64,000 nucleotides of DNA from Hungatella sp. (GCA_022792815.1 JAAWBS010000009.1:87618-151617); one strand, 5' to 3'; shown: positions 8,661-17,689, numbered from the stretch's first letter. Program-made: numbers and translations. Notes: generated by a model from the letters alone, not told the origin.

Positions 8661-9630
8661 GATTTTGTCGGTAAAAGACTTAAAGAAATACTTTAAAACC
8701 CCAAAAGGACTGCTCCATGCCGTGGACAATGTAAGCTTTTCCATCAAACGGGGCGAGACCCTGGGAGTCGTGGGAGAGTCCGGCTGCGGAAAATCCACAT
8801 TGGGGCGAACCATCATCGGCCTTTTGGAGAGCAGCGGCGGCCAGATCTTTTTCGACGAGAAGGACATCACCCGCCCGTCGGGGAAGGATGTGATGGTGCT
8901 GAGAAAGCAGATGCAGATGATCTTTCAGGATCCTTTTTCCTCTCTGAATCCCAGGATGAGCGTTCACGATGCCATCGCGGAGGGGATGCTGATCCACAAG
9001 ATCTGCAGTTCCAAGGAAGAATTGGAGAAGAAAGTCGAGGAGCTGATGGATACCGTAGGTCTTGCCAGGCGCTTGGCAAACAGCTATCCCCACGAGCTGG
9101 ACGGAGGCCGCAGACAGCGAATCGGAATTGCCAGAGCCTTGAGCCTCAATCCCAGCTTCATCGTCTGTGACGAGCCGGTGTCGGCTCTCGACGTGTCCAT
9201 CCAGGCACAGATTTTAAACCTGATGCAGGATCTGCAGGAGGAGCGGAAGCTGACCTACCTGTTTATCACCCACAATCTGTCGGTGGTAAAACATATCTCC
9301 AACGAGATCATGGTCATGTATCTGGGGCAGGTGGTGGAGAAGTGCGGGTCCAAAGAACTGTTCGCCCACACCCTTCATCCCTATACCAAAGCCCTCCTGT
9401 CGGCGATCCCCACCGTGGATTTGGACGACCGAAGGGAACAGATCCTGTTAAAGGGGGAGATCTCATCTCCCATCAATCCCAAGCCGGGCTGCCGCTTTGC
9501 CAGCCGCTGTCCCTATGCCAAGGAGACCTGCACCAAAGAAAACCCGAAGCTGAAAGAGATCTGGCCGGGACATTTTGTGGCCTGTCACTATGTGGAGGAG
9601 ATCAATAACGGTCAGGAGGGGGAAAAATGA
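8653..9630 (+). CDS. Dpp/Opp ABC transporter ATP-binding protein (DppF-like), altered signature motif
   Basis: A 325-residue partner ATPase. Walker A is GESGCGKST (41-49), Walker B is FIVCDEPVSALD, and the H-loop is FITHN. The signature that normally reads LSGGQ is LDGGR (149-153): Asp150 replaces the Ser that contacts the gamma phosphate of ATP. With a canonical DppD partner this makes an asymmetric ATPase dimer. The C-terminal extension carries CRFASRCP and further cysteines. The last 4 bp overlap the start of the aminotransferase-fold lyase, linking import to catabolism. The altered signature may simply be a lineage trait of this subfamily. Confidence 0.92.
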   Translation: MDEILSVKDLKKYFKTPKGLLHAVDNVSFSIKRGETLGVVGESGCGKSTLGRTIIGLLESSGGQIFFDEKDITRPSGKDVMVLRKQMQMIFQDPFSSLNPRMSVHDAIAEGMLIHKICSSKEELEKKVEELMDTVGLARRLANSYPHELDGGRRQRIGIARALSLNPSFIVCDEPVSALDVSIQAQILNLMQDLQEERKLTYLFITHNLSVVKHISNEIMVMYLGQVVEKCGSKELFAHTLHPYTKALLSAIPTVDLDDRREQILLKGEISSPINPKPGCRFASRCPYAKETCTKENPKLKEIWPGHFVACHYVEEINNGQEGEK

Positions 9631-10802
9631 CCTACAATTTTGACGAAGTGATCGAGAGACGAAATACACAGAGTTCCAAGTGGGACAATGTGGGCGTGCG
9701 GGTGGGCAATGCCCAGGCCCTGCCCATGTGGGTGGCGGACACGGATTTTCCATGCCCGAAGCCGGTGGTGGATGCGGTGACGGCCAGAGCCATGCATCCC
9801 GTCTACGGTTACAGCTTTATCGTGCCCGAATTCTATGATGCCACCATCCGGTGGATGAAGAAGCAGAACAACTGGGATGTGAAGAAGGAATGGATCACCT
9901 TTGCCACCGGCGTGGTTCCGGTGATGAACACCATGATTCAGGAATACACGGAGGAGGGGGACGAGGTCATCGTCCAGCAGCCGGTGTATCATCCCTTCGG
10001 GTTTGCCATCCGGGACAACAACCGGGTCTTGAGCAACAATGAACTGATCTATAAGGACGGACATTACGAGATGGATTTTGAGGATCTTGAGAGGCGGGCC
10101 AGGAGTCCGCGGGCAAAACTGATGATCCTGTGCAATCCCCACAATCCCGTAGGCCGTGTCTGGACCGACGAAGAGTTGAGGCGCGTAGGCGCTATCTGCC
10201 GTGACAACGGGGTCATCCTGGTGTCTGACGAGATCCACTCGGATCTGATCTTTTCGGGAAACCGGCACATCCCCATAGCTACCCTGGAGGAGTCTTTTGG
10301 GGAAAACACCGTGACCTGCATCGCCCCCTCCAAGACCTTTAACTGTGCGGGCCTGAGAGGTTCCGGCCTGATCATTCCCAACCAGGAGATCAAAAAAAGG
10401 CTGGAGTCCCGTTTTCAGAGGAATCGAAGCATCCAGCAGAGTATCTTCGCCCTGCCGGCCTACGTGGCAGCCTACACGGAGTGCGACGATTATCTGGAAC
10501 AGCTTCTCCCCTATCTGGAGGAAAATGTGGCCTTCGTGGATGCCTTTCTCAGAGACCATATGCCGAAAATCCGGCTGGTCAAGCCGGAGGCCACCTATCT
10601 TTTGTGGCTGGACTGCCGGGAGTTAGGGCTTACCCCTGACGGGGTGGCAGACTTCTTTATCAACCGATGTCTGGTCGCCGTCAGCAGGGGTGACGGATTC
10701 GGTCCGGCGGGAGGCCAGTTTGTGCGGCTCAACATCGGATGTCCCAGGAGCACGGTAAAGCAGGCTTTGGAACAGATTTATGCAAACTATCAAAAACTTT
10801 GA
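9627..10802 (+). CDS. PatB/MalY family PLP-dependent C-S lyase (cystathionine beta-lyase)
   Basis: A 391-residue fold-type I PLP enzyme. Members cleave the C-S bond of cystathionine or cysteine S-conjugates to give pyruvate, ammonia and a thiol. ALPMWVADTDF near the N-terminus and the PLP lysine in APSKTFNCAGLRGS (Lys236) are diagnostic. CNPHNPVGRVW and VSDEIHSDLIF give the remaining PLP contacts. Start ATG 9627 overlaps the last ATPase gene by 4 bp with GGAGGGGG upstream, so it belongs to the importer operon. The context suggests action on sulfur amino acids released from imported peptides. A regulatory MalY-like role or an ordinary aminotransferase is less likely. Confidence 0.9.
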   Translation: MTYNFDEVIERRNTQSSKWDNVGVRVGNAQALPMWVADTDFPCPKPVVDAVTARAMHPVYGYSFIVPEFYDATIRWMKKQNNWDVKKEWITFATGVVPVMNTMIQEYTEEGDEVIVQQPVYHPFGFAIRDNNRVLSNNELIYKDGHYEMDFEDLERRARSPRAKLMILCNPHNPVGRVWTDEELRRVGAICRDNGVILVSDEIHSDLIFSGNRHIPIATLEESFGENTVTCIAPSKTFNCAGLRGSGLIIPNQEIKKRLESRFQRNRSIQQSIFALPAYVAAYTECDDYLEQLLPYLEENVAFVDAFLRDHMPKIRLVKPEATYLLWLDCRELGLTPDGVADFFINRCLVAVSRGDGFGPAGGQFVRLNIGCPRSTVKQALEQIYANYQKL

Positions 10803-10833
10803 TGAAACATGCATAGGAAGGAGAACAAGTACA

Positions 10834-12168
10834 ATGGAACAGTCCGTTACAGTGGAGCTGTTAAGAGAATTTAAGGAAGATTTCGCCGCTGACAGAGCGA
10901 ACCGGGCCGCCATGGCGGCAGTGACCAATGGGGGAATCCAGGAGGGGATGAAGAACCAGGAGGTATTTCGAAAGAATATCCATACATTTTCCCTTACCTT
11001 AGATCAGGGGAAGGTGACCTCCCAGAAGCAGAGCGGGCGCTGCTGGATGTTCGCAGCCATGAATGTCCTGAGATTCCACCTGATTCACAGCCTGAATCTG
11101 GAGGACTTCGAGCTCTCTCAGAACTATACCCTGTTCTACGACAAACTGGAGAAATCCAATCATTTTCTGGAAAATATCCTGGATACTCTGGATGAGCCGG
11201 CGGACGGACGGGTGGTGTCCTGGATCCTCACCTCTCCTTTAGGGGATGGCGGCCAGTGGGATATGATCTGCAGCCTGATCCAAAAATACGGTGTGGTACC
11301 CAAATACGCCATGCCGGAGACCCACGTCTCCTCCATGACCAAGGAGATGAACGGGTATCTGACAGAGAAGCTGCGCGGATTTGCCTGCGAGCTGAGGAAG
11401 AGACACGCAGAGGGCTGGGACAGAGAAAAACTTCAGACCGAAAAAGCCAAGATGCTGAAGGATATCTATCGGATGTTATGCATCTGTCTGGGAGAGCCTC
11501 CCCTTGTCTTTGACTTTGAGGTCAGGGGAAAGGACGGCGCCTTCCATCGGGACCTGGGGCTGACTCCCCAGGATTTCTACAAAAAGTACATCGGAGTCGA
11601 CTTAGACGACTATGTCAGTCTGATCCACGCACCCACAAAAGACAAGCCCTTCCACAAAAGCTACACCGTACAATACCTTGGAAATGTGGTGGAAGGCCGT
11701 CAGGTGCGGTACCTGAATCTGCCCATAGAAGAGCTGAAGCGTGCCGCCATCGCCCAGTTAAAGGACGGCAATCCGGTATGGTTCGGCTGCGATGTGGGGA
11801 AACGCTCCTCCAGGGAAGGCGGCGTGATGGATCTTGACGTATACCGCCTGGAGGACATGTTCGGAACCGCCTTCCCCATGACAAAGGCAGAGCGTCTGGA
11901 CTACAAACAGAGCAAGATGACCCACGCCATGGTATTTGTCGGCGTCAATCTGAGAGAAGACGGCACTCCCAACCGCTGGAGAGTCGAGAACAGCTGGGGA
12001 GATGACAAAGGGGAAAAAGGATTCTTCGTCATGGACGATGCCTGGTTTGATGAGTACATGTATCAGGTGGTGGTCCACAAGAAATATCTGACCGAAGAAG
12101 AGCAGAAAGAGTACGCCCAGAGCCCCGCAATCCTGGAGCCATGGGATCCCATGGGGTCGCTGGCGTAG
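10834..12168 (+). CDS. pepC: Aminopeptidase C (bleomycin hydrolase family C1)
   Basis: A 444-residue cytosolic papain-fold cysteine aminopeptidase that trims N-terminal residues from peptides. The catalytic triad is visible as QKQSGRCWMF (Gln66, Cys70), THAMVFVG (His364) and ENSWGD (Asn386). Length is that of PepC. Start ATG 10834 is behind AGGAAGGAG; an upstream in-frame start at 10780 would overlap the lyase gene and lacks a site. It is the last gene of the peptide-import run, downstream of the C-S lyase by 31 bp, and probably degrades the imported peptides. Confidence 0.95.
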   Translation: MEQSVTVELLREFKEDFAADRANRAAMAAVTNGGIQEGMKNQEVFRKNIHTFSLTLDQGKVTSQKQSGRCWMFAAMNVLRFHLIHSLNLEDFELSQNYTLFYDKLEKSNHFLENILDTLDEPADGRVVSWILTSPLGDGGQWDMICSLIQKYGVVPKYAMPETHVSSMTKEMNGYLTEKLRGFACELRKRHAEGWDREKLQTEKAKMLKDIYRMLCICLGEPPLVFDFEVRGKDGAFHRDLGLTPQDFYKKYIGVDLDDYVSLIHAPTKDKPFHKSYTVQYLGNVVEGRQVRYLNLPIEELKRAAIAQLKDGNPVWFGCDVGKRSSREGGVMDLDVYRLEDMFGTAFPMTKAERLDYKQSKMTHAMVFVGVNLREDGTPNRWRVENSWGDDKGEKGFFVMDDAWFDEYMYQVVVHKKYLTEEEQKEYAQSPAILEPWDPMGSLA

Positions 12169-12260
12169 GAAACCATTGGTTGTGACCATTGAGAACCGGG
12201 TAAAAGTATACAAAAAAATCTGTCGATTCATCGTTTTTGGTAGCAGTTAGGGGGAAAGTG

Positions 12261-12269
12261 TGATATAAT
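12261..12269 (+). promoter_or_regulatory. Extended -10 promoter of the nucleoside-importer operon
   Basis: TGATATAAT is a TGn-extended -10 element (TATAAT at 12264-12269). No good -35 box is seen at 17 bp. Transcription from about 12276 would run through the hairpin leader that precedes the BMP lipoprotein gene. Confidence 0.5.
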
Positions 12270-12295
12270 GTCCGCGTAAGCGAAGAGCGGTGCGG

Positions 12296-12358
12296 AAAAA
12301 GTCGGCCAGGAAGCTGTGTTGTGCTCGCACAGAAGCAGCTTTCCCGGCCGACTTTTTT
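12296..12358 (+). terminator. Strong hairpin with T-run in the leader (attenuator-like)
   Basis: AAAAAGTCGGCC plus GGAAGCTG in the 5' arm (12296-12315) pairs with CAGCTTTCCC plus GGCCGACTTTTTT (12335-12357). An inner CTGTG/CACAG stem closes the loop. The arm ends in a T6 run, so it has the form of an intrinsic terminator, placed about 20 nt after the likely transcription start and about 215 nt before the start codon at 12572. It could equally terminate the upstream peptide operon, or belong to a dispersed repeat. Confidence 0.7.
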
Positions 12359-12560
12359 CGTAGGGCCCAAGGCCCGCCGGCAAAAAGGGGCGACGCGGAG
12401 CCAAGCCCAGGCACTGCAGAGTCGCCGCCTCCAACAGACTCAGGTCTTCCGGGCGGCCCTGTACCTGCGCAGCAGCTTTCAGCCGCGGCTCCTCGATCCC
12501 TCGCCGCCTCTCGTCGCCTACTACCACAGCCGGGTACTTCCCGGCGCGATCAATCAAGGA
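12359..12560. other. GC-rich, structure-prone leader segment without a credible gene
   Basis: This stretch is clearly richer in G+C than its neighbours. It holds short inverted repeats: GGGCC/GGCCC (12363-12375), GGCGAC/GTCGCC (12389-12394 and 12421-12426) and the palindrome AGCCGCGGCT (12481-12490). Reading frames are open on both strands but start in the hairpin or lack ribosome sites, and their composition is unlike the flanking genes. It may be a structured RNA leader or a copy of a dispersed extragenic repeat. I do not recognise a purine or other known riboswitch core in it. Confidence 0.45.
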
Positions 12561-12571
12561 GGAACACGATC

Positions 12572-13756
12572 ATGAAAAAAAGAATGTTGGCAGCAGTGAT
12601 GGCAGCAGTCATGGTGACAGGCCTGACAGCCTGCGGCGGAGGCAGCGGCAGCGGGGCTTCCACCTCAGGGCAGGATGCCGGCACCACCGCAGCTGTATCT
12701 GAGACCACTGCGGCAGCCCCCGCGGAGACCCAGAAGGCGGCCAGTGCCCCTTCCGAGAACGGCTTCGAGCTGGCCTTGGTCACAGACCTTGGAACCATCG
12801 ATGACAAATCCTTCAACCAGGGTGCCTGGGAAGGCCTTACCAGGTACGCCCAGGAGAACAACATCTCCTACAAGTACTATCAGCCCCAGGAGGGAACCAC
12901 TGACTCCTACTTAGAGACCATCGGCCTTGCCATCGAAGGCGGAGCCAAGCTGGTGGTATGTCCCGGTTTCTTATTTGAAGAGCCGGTCTATCTTGCCCAG
13001 GACCAGTATCCTGACGTACATTTCATCCTTCTGGACGGCGAGCCCCACAGCGGCGACTACTCCGACTACCGGACCAATGACAACGTGATGCCCATTCTCT
13101 TCCAGGAAGACGAGGCAGGATTCCTGGCAGGCTACGCGGCGGTCAAGGACGGCTACACCAAGTTAGGCTTCATGGGCGGCATGGCAGTTCCGGCGGTGAT
13201 CCGTTTCGGTTACGGCTTTATCGAAGGCGCCGATGCGGCGGCCAATGAGCTTGGCATCTCCGGCATCGAAGTGATGTACACCTACACCGGCGCATTTGCG
13301 GCCACCCCGGAGGCACAGTCCATGGCAGCTTCCTGGAACCAGAACGGAACCGAAGTAGTATTCGGCTGCGGCGGCGCCGTAGGCAACTCCGTCATGGCAG
13401 CTGCCCAGGAGAAGGGAACCAAAGTCATCGGCGTGGACGTAGACCAGAGCTTTGAATCCGAGACCGTCATCACCTCCGCCATGAAACAGCTGTCCAACTC
13501 CGTATATGACGGAGTGAAGGCTTTCTACGACGGAACCTTCCCCGGCGGCAAGACCAGCGTGTTCACCGCTGCCAACGACGGCGTGGGACTTCCCATGGAG
13601 ACCTCCAAGTTCAATACCTTTACCCAGGATGACTATGACGCCATCTATAAGAGACTGGTTGCCGGTGAGTTTGAGCTGGTTCAGCCGTCTGCCGATAATA
13701 TCGACCCGACTGTTGACTTAAACGTAACTGCAACCACCATCAATTATGTAGAGTAA
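12572..13756 (+). CDS. BMP-family nucleoside-binding lipoprotein
   Basis: A 394-residue lipoprotein of the BmpA/Med family, the receptor for a nucleoside ABC importer. The signal peptide ends in lipobox LTAC with Cys21, followed by a Gly/Ser/Thr/Ala-rich linker to about residue 60. The mature domain has ALVTDLGTIDDKSFNQGAWE, the defining N-terminal motif, and later VIGVDVDQS. Start ATG 12572 is behind AAGGAGGAACACG; the frame is open through the leader hairpin, but that part is not protein. It heads an operon with one double ATPase and two permeases, the standard set for guanosine or other nucleoside uptake. Confidence 0.95.
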   Translation: MKKRMLAAVMAAVMVTGLTACGGGSGSGASTSGQDAGTTAAVSETTAAAPAETQKAASAPSENGFELALVTDLGTIDDKSFNQGAWEGLTRYAQENNISYKYYQPQEGTTDSYLETIGLAIEGGAKLVVCPGFLFEEPVYLAQDQYPDVHFILLDGEPHSGDYSDYRTNDNVMPILFQEDEAGFLAGYAAVKDGYTKLGFMGGMAVPAVIRFGYGFIEGADAAANELGISGIEVMYTYTGAFAATPEAQSMAASWNQNGTEVVFGCGGAVGNSVMAAAQEKGTKVIGVDVDQSFESETVITSAMKQLSNSVYDGVKAFYDGTFPGGKTSVFTAANDGVGLPMETSKFNTFTQDDYDAIYKRLVAGEFELVQPSADNIDPTVDLNVTATTINYVE

Positions 13757-13773
13757 CACTTTACAGATCTTGC

Positions 13774-13801
13774 AGGGGTGCAGTTTTGCACCCCTCTTTT
13801 A
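13774..13801 (+). terminator. Intra-operon stem-loop after the nucleoside-binding protein
   Basis: AGGGGTGCA (13774-13782) pairs perfectly with TGCACCCCT (13787-13795), followed by CTTTT. It sits between the lipoprotein gene and the ATPase gene and is likely a partial terminator. Confidence 0.7.
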
Positions 13802-13862
13802 CATCATAGGAAATGACGTCCCGGATTCGCATTTGCAGCCTCAGAAGACAAGGGGGAACCTG

Positions 13863-15392
13863 ATGGATTACGTAATCGAGATGCTTCACATCACAAAGAA
13901 GTTTCCTGGAATCATCGCCAACGATGATATCACCATTCAGCTGAAAAAGGGAGAGATCCACGCCCTGTTAGGGGAGAACGGAGCGGGCAAGTCCACGCTC
14001 ATGAGCGTTCTGTTCGGTCTCTACCAGCCCGAGGAGGGCGCCATCAAAGTAAAAGGTCAGGAAGTAAAGATCAAAGGCCCGTTGGATGCCAATGCGCTGG
14101 GCATCGGCATGGTACATCAGCATTTCAAGCTGGTACACAACTTTACCGTACTTCAAAATATCGTTCTGGGCATGGAGACCGTGGAAAAAGGGTTTCTGAA
14201 AATGGATGATGCCCGAAAAAAGGTCATGGACTTAAGCCGGCGGTACAATCTGTTCATCGATCCGGATGCGCTGATCTCCGACATCACCGTGGGGATGCAG
14301 CAGAGGGTGGAGATCTTAAAGATGCTCTACCGGGACAATGAGATCATGATCTTCGATGAACCCACGGCCGTCCTCACTCCACAGGAGATCGACGAGCTGA
14401 TGCAGATCATGAGAAATCTCACCGCCGAGGGCAAGTCCATCCTGTTTATCACTCACAAATTAAACGAAATCAAGGCAGTCGCAGACCGATGCAGCGTTCT
14501 GCGGCGCGGAAAATATATCGGAACCGTAGAGGTGGCCGACACCACCAAGGATGAAATGTCCGAGATGATGGTAGGCCGTAAAGTCAAGCTGACCGTGGAC
14601 AAGACAGAGTCCGAACCAGGGGAGGTGGTTCTGGAGGTGGAAGGCTTGTCCGTGGATGCCAGACAGGAAGGCCATACAAAGAAGCTGGTGTCTGACGTAA
14701 GCTTTCAGGTCCGCCGCGGAGAGATCGTCTGCATCGCCGGCATCGACGGTAACGGACAGTCGGAACTGATACAGGCCGTCACCGGACTTCGACCGGCCGG
14801 CAGCGGAACCGTCCGGATCAACGGGGAGGACGTGACCCACAGATCCATCCGCTACAAGAACACCCACGGCCTGTCCCATATCCCTGAGGACCGGCACAAA
14901 CACGGCCTGGTGTTAGACTACAATCTGGCCTACAACGGGGTGCTGCAGCAGTATTTTGAACCGGAATTTCAGAGCCACGGCTTCCTGAACAATGATGCCA
15001 TCTACCGGTACGCCGACACTCTGATCAGCAATTTTGACATCCGAAGCGGAGAGGGAGCCGAGACGATCACCCGAAGCATGTCCGGAGGCAACCAGCAGAA
15101 GGTGATCGTGGCCAGAGAGATCTCCAGAAAACACGACCTGCTTCTGGCCGTGCAGCCCACCCGGGGCCTGGACGTAGGCGCCATCGAGTACATCCATTCC
15201 CAGCTGGTGAAACAGAGGGATCAGGGTTCCGCCATCCTGCTGGTCTCCTTGGAACTGGACGAAGTGATGAACTTAAGCGACCGGATCCTGGTGATCTTTG
15301 AAGGGCGCATCGTTGCGGAACTGGATCCTGGGCAGGTGACGGTTCAGGAACTGGGACTTTACATGGCCGGATCTGTGGGAAACGACAAATAG
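13863..15392 (+). CDS. Nucleoside ABC transporter double ATP-binding protein (NupA/YufO-like)
   Basis: A 509-residue protein with two ABC domains in one chain. The first has an intact Walker [10 protein letters not shown] near residue 40 and [10 protein letters not shown] as Walker B. The second has the degenerate loop [19 protein letters not shown] as signature and AVQPTRGLD in place of the usual Walker B. This asymmetry is normal for sugar and nucleoside importers of the RbsA/BMP class. Start ATG 13863 has AAGGGGGAACC upstream; a longer reading frame through the stem-loop is rejected. It serves the BMP lipoprotein and the two permeases after it. Confidence 0.95.
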   Translation: MDYVIEMLHITKKFPGIIANDDITIQLKKGEIHALLGENGAGKSTLMSVLFGLYQPEEGAIKVKGQEVKIKGPLDANALGIGMVHQHFKLVHNFTVLQNIVLGMETVEKGFLKMDDARKKVMDLSRRYNLFIDPDALISDITVGMQQRVEILKMLYRDNEIMIFDEPTAVLTPQEIDELMQIMRNLTAEGKSILFITHKLNEIKAVADRCSVLRRGKYIGTVEVADTTKDEMSEMMVGRKVKLTVDKTESEPGEVVLEVEGLSVDARQEGHTKKLVSDVSFQVRRGEIVCIAGIDGNGQSELIQAVTGLRPAGSGTVRINGEDVTHRSIRYKNTHGLSHIPEDRHKHGLVLDYNLAYNGVLQQYFEPEFQSHGFLNNDAIYRYADTLISNFDIRSGEGAETITRSMSGGNQQKVIVAREISRKHDLLLAVQPTRGLDVGAIEYIHSQLVKQRDQGSAILLVSLELDEVMNLSDRILVIFEGRIVAELDPGQVTVQELGLYMAGSVGNDK

Positions 15393-15429
15393 CTCCGGTG
15401 TTTCCCCGAAAGGAAAGAAGGTAAAACTG

Positions 15430-16524
15430 ATGAAAACAAAGAAAAATAAAGATTATGCAGGGGTGCTTTCTTCTGTGTTCGCCATCCTCATCGGACTTGT
15501 GGTGGGGCTTGTGGTTCTCATCCTGTGCAACCCCTCCCAGGCTCTGCCCGGATTTCTCACCATCCTGACAGGGGCATTGACCCACGGCATGAGAGGGGTG
15601 GGACAGGTGTTCTACTATGCCACCCCCATCATCCTCACCGGCCTCTCCGTAGGCTTTGCGTTCAAGACCGGCGTGTTCAACATCGGGACCCCGGGCCAGT
15701 TTATCATGGGAGCCTTCGGCGCAGTCTACGCCGGGATCATGTGGGAGCAGCTGGGACCGGTTCACTGGGCTGCGGCCCTTCTGGTCAGCATCCTCATGGG
15801 AGCCCTATGGGGCCTGGTTCCCGGCATCCTGAAGGCATATTTCAATGTCAATGTGGTCATCTCCTGCATCATGATGAATTATATCGGCATGTACCTGGTC
15901 AACTGGATCGTCAGAAGCTACAAGCCCCTGTTCAACACCCTGAGAAACGAGTCCAAAAATGTGGCCGCCACAGCCGTGATCCCCAAGATGGGGCTGGACA
16001 AGGTGTTTCCCGGCTCCAGCGTCAACGGCGGGATCCTCATCGCCATCGCGGTGGTGCTGTTCATCTATGTTCTGCTGAACAAGACCGCCTTCGGCTATGA
16101 GCTGAAAGCCGTGGGCTACAACGGGGACGCAGGCAAGTACGCGGGAATCAACGAGAAGAGAAACGTGGTGGCCGCCATGATGATCGCGGGCGCCATCGCC
16201 GGTCTGGCGGGAGGGCTGTTGTATCTGGCCGGAACGGGAAAGCACATCGAGATCAAAGATGTCCTGGCCTCTGAAGGCTTTACGGGCATCTCCGTGGCTC
16301 TTCTGGGATTGAGCCATCCCATCGGCGTGCTGTTTGCCGGACTGTTTATCGCCTATCTGACAGCGGGAGGATTCTATCTGCAGCTGTTTGAATTCTCCAC
16401 GGAGATCATCGATATCATCGTGGCCGTCATCATCTATTTCAGCGCCTTTGCCCTGATCGTAAAATCCTTCCTGGGAAAGATCAGGGAACATAAGGCCGGA
16501 GGAGAAGGAGGGAGCAAGGCATGA
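15430..16524 (+). CDS. Nucleoside ABC transporter permease (NupB/YufP-like)
   Basis: A 364-residue BPD_transp_2 family permease. GLSVGFAFKTGVFNIGTPGQ is the typical motif of the larger permease in BMP-type importers, and ELKAVGYNGDAGKYAGINEKR is the cytoplasmic coupling region. Multiple membrane segments start at about residue 15. Start ATG 15430 follows AAAGGAAAGAAGG. The stop overlaps the start of the second permease by 4 bp. Confidence 0.94.
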   Translation: MKTKKNKDYAGVLSSVFAILIGLVVGLVVLILCNPSQALPGFLTILTGALTHGMRGVGQVFYYATPIILTGLSVGFAFKTGVFNIGTPGQFIMGAFGAVYAGIMWEQLGPVHWAAALLVSILMGALWGLVPGILKAYFNVNVVISCIMMNYIGMYLVNWIVRSYKPLFNTLRNESKNVAATAVIPKMGLDKVFPGSSVNGGILIAIAVVLFIYVLLNKTAFGYELKAVGYNGDAGKYAGINEKRNVVAAMMIAGAIAGLAGGLLYLAGTGKHIEIKDVLASEGFTGISVALLGLSHPIGVLFAGLFIAYLTAGGFYLQLFEFSTEIIDIIVAVIIYFSAFALIVKSFLGKIREHKAGGEGGSKA

Positions 16525-17474
16525 ACGTCATCTATTTTATCTTTCAGCAGACCATGCTTTTTACGATCCCTCTCATGATCGTAGCTCTGGGCGGCATGTT
16601 CTCCGAGCGCAGCGGCATCGTCAACATCGCTCTGGAAGGCATCATGATCATGGGAGCTTTCACGGGGATCCTGTTTTTAAATCTGACCGGAGGCTCCATG
16701 TCCGGGCAGCTGCAGCTTTTTATCGCCATCGCCATCGCCATGGTCACCGGCACCGTCTTTTCCCTGACCCACGCCTACGCGGCCATCAATATGAAGGCGG
16801 ATCAGACCATCAGCGGTACAGCCCTGAACATGTTTGCCCCCGCCTTTGCCATCTTCGTAGCCCGGGTCATCCAGGGAGTGCAGCAGATCCAGTTTGCCAA
16901 CACCTTCCGCATCGAGTCGGTGCCTGTGCTGGGCAGGATCCCATTTCTGGGACCTCTGCTGTTTCAGAATACCTACATTACCACCTATCTGGGGATTCTG
17001 ATCCTGATCCTCTCCGCCGTGGTCCTTTATAAGACCCGGTTCGGTCTCAGGCTGAGAGCCTGCGGAGAGCATCCTCATGCGGCGGATGCGGCCGGCATCA
17101 ACGTCTATCGGATGCAGTATGCCGGGGTGGCCGTCTCAGGAGCCCTGGCAGGACTGGGAGGGCTGGTGTTCGTCGTGCCCACCTCCACCAACTTTAACGC
17201 GGACGTGGCCGGATATGGCTTCCTGGCCATCGCCGTGCTGATCTTCGGCCAGTGGAAACCCTGGAAGATCTTTGGGGCCTCCCTGTTCTTCGGACTGATG
17301 AAGACCATCGCGGCGGCTTACTCCGGCATCCCGTTTCTGGCCTCCTTGGGGATCCCAAGCTATCTCTACAAGATGGTTCCCTACATCGCCACCATGGTGG
17401 TGCTGATGTTTACGTCCAAAAATTCCCAGGCCCCCAGGGCTTCCGGCGTGCCTTACGACAAGGGACAGCGATAG
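16521..17474 (+). CDS. Nucleoside ABC transporter permease (NupC/YufQ-like)
   Basis: A 317-residue BPD_transp_2 family permease, the shorter partner. SERSGIVNIALEGIMIMGAF is the family hallmark near residues 29-48, and LRLRACGEHPHAADAAGINVYR is the coupling loop. It ends the nucleoside importer operon; no convincing terminator was seen in the 80 bp before the tRNA promoter. Confidence 0.94.
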   Translation: MNVIYFIFQQTMLFTIPLMIVALGGMFSERSGIVNIALEGIMIMGAFTGILFLNLTGGSMSGQLQLFIAIAIAMVTGTVFSLTHAYAAINMKADQTISGTALNMFAPAFAIFVARVIQGVQQIQFANTFRIESVPVLGRIPFLGPLLFQNTYITTYLGILILILSAVVLYKTRFGLRLRACGEHPHAADAAGINVYRMQYAGVAVSGALAGLGGLVFVVPTSTNFNADVAGYGFLAIAVLIFGQWKPWKIFGASLFFGLMKTIAAAYSGIPFLASLGIPSYLYKMVPYIATMVVLMFTSKNSQAPRASGVPYDKGQR

Positions 17475-17554
17475 GAGAGACAGCCGGGGCCTTCTCTGCT
17501 CAAAAGGGACAGAAGCCGCCTGAAAACATAAGAACAAAATTTGTAAAAATAGTG

Positions 17555-17583
17555 TTGACAATTTCGACAATTCGTATTATACT
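17555..17583 (+). promoter_or_regulatory. Consensus promoter of the tRNA cluster
   Basis: TTGACA (17555-17560), a 17-bp spacer and TATACT (17578-17583). The first tRNA begins 12 bp after the -10 box. Confidence 0.88.
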
Positions 17584-17594
17584 ATCAAAGGTAT

Positions 17595-17668
17595 CGAGGC
17601 GTGGCTCAGTTTGGTAGAGCGCTGCGTTCGGGACGCAGAGGCCGTGGGTTCGAATCCCGTCGCCTCGA
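17595..17668 (+). tRNA. tRNA-Pro (anticodon CGG)
   Basis: A 74-nt cloverleaf. Acceptor CGAGGCG pairs with CGCCTCG, discriminator A. The anticodon arm is CTGCG-TTCGGGA-CGCAG, giving CGG for proline CCG codons. The T-arm has GGTTCGAAT. The 3' CCA is not encoded. Confidence 0.95.
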
Positions 17669-17689
17669 TTCTATGGTAGTATTACATAG

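Noticed and set aside
9612..10559. 315-codon open frame antisense to the C-S lyase
   Set aside because: The plus-strand protein has a full PLP-lyase pattern; the antisense frame has no motif or start site.
12228..12557. 109-codon open frame on the minus strand in the GC-rich leader
   Set aside because: No ribosome site, composition like a stem-rich or repeat sequence, and it crosses the terminator-like hairpin. I treat it as non-coding unless homologs show otherwise.
12290..12571. In-frame N-terminal extension of the BMP lipoprotein through the leader
   Set aside because: It starts inside the hairpin, has no ribosome site, and would bury the signal peptide and lipobox. AAGGAGGAACACG and the signal sequence set the start at 12572.
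12261..12571. Purine (guanine) riboswitch before the nucleoside importer
   Set aside because: The conserved purine-aptamer core sequences are not found in the leader, though the gene context would suit one.
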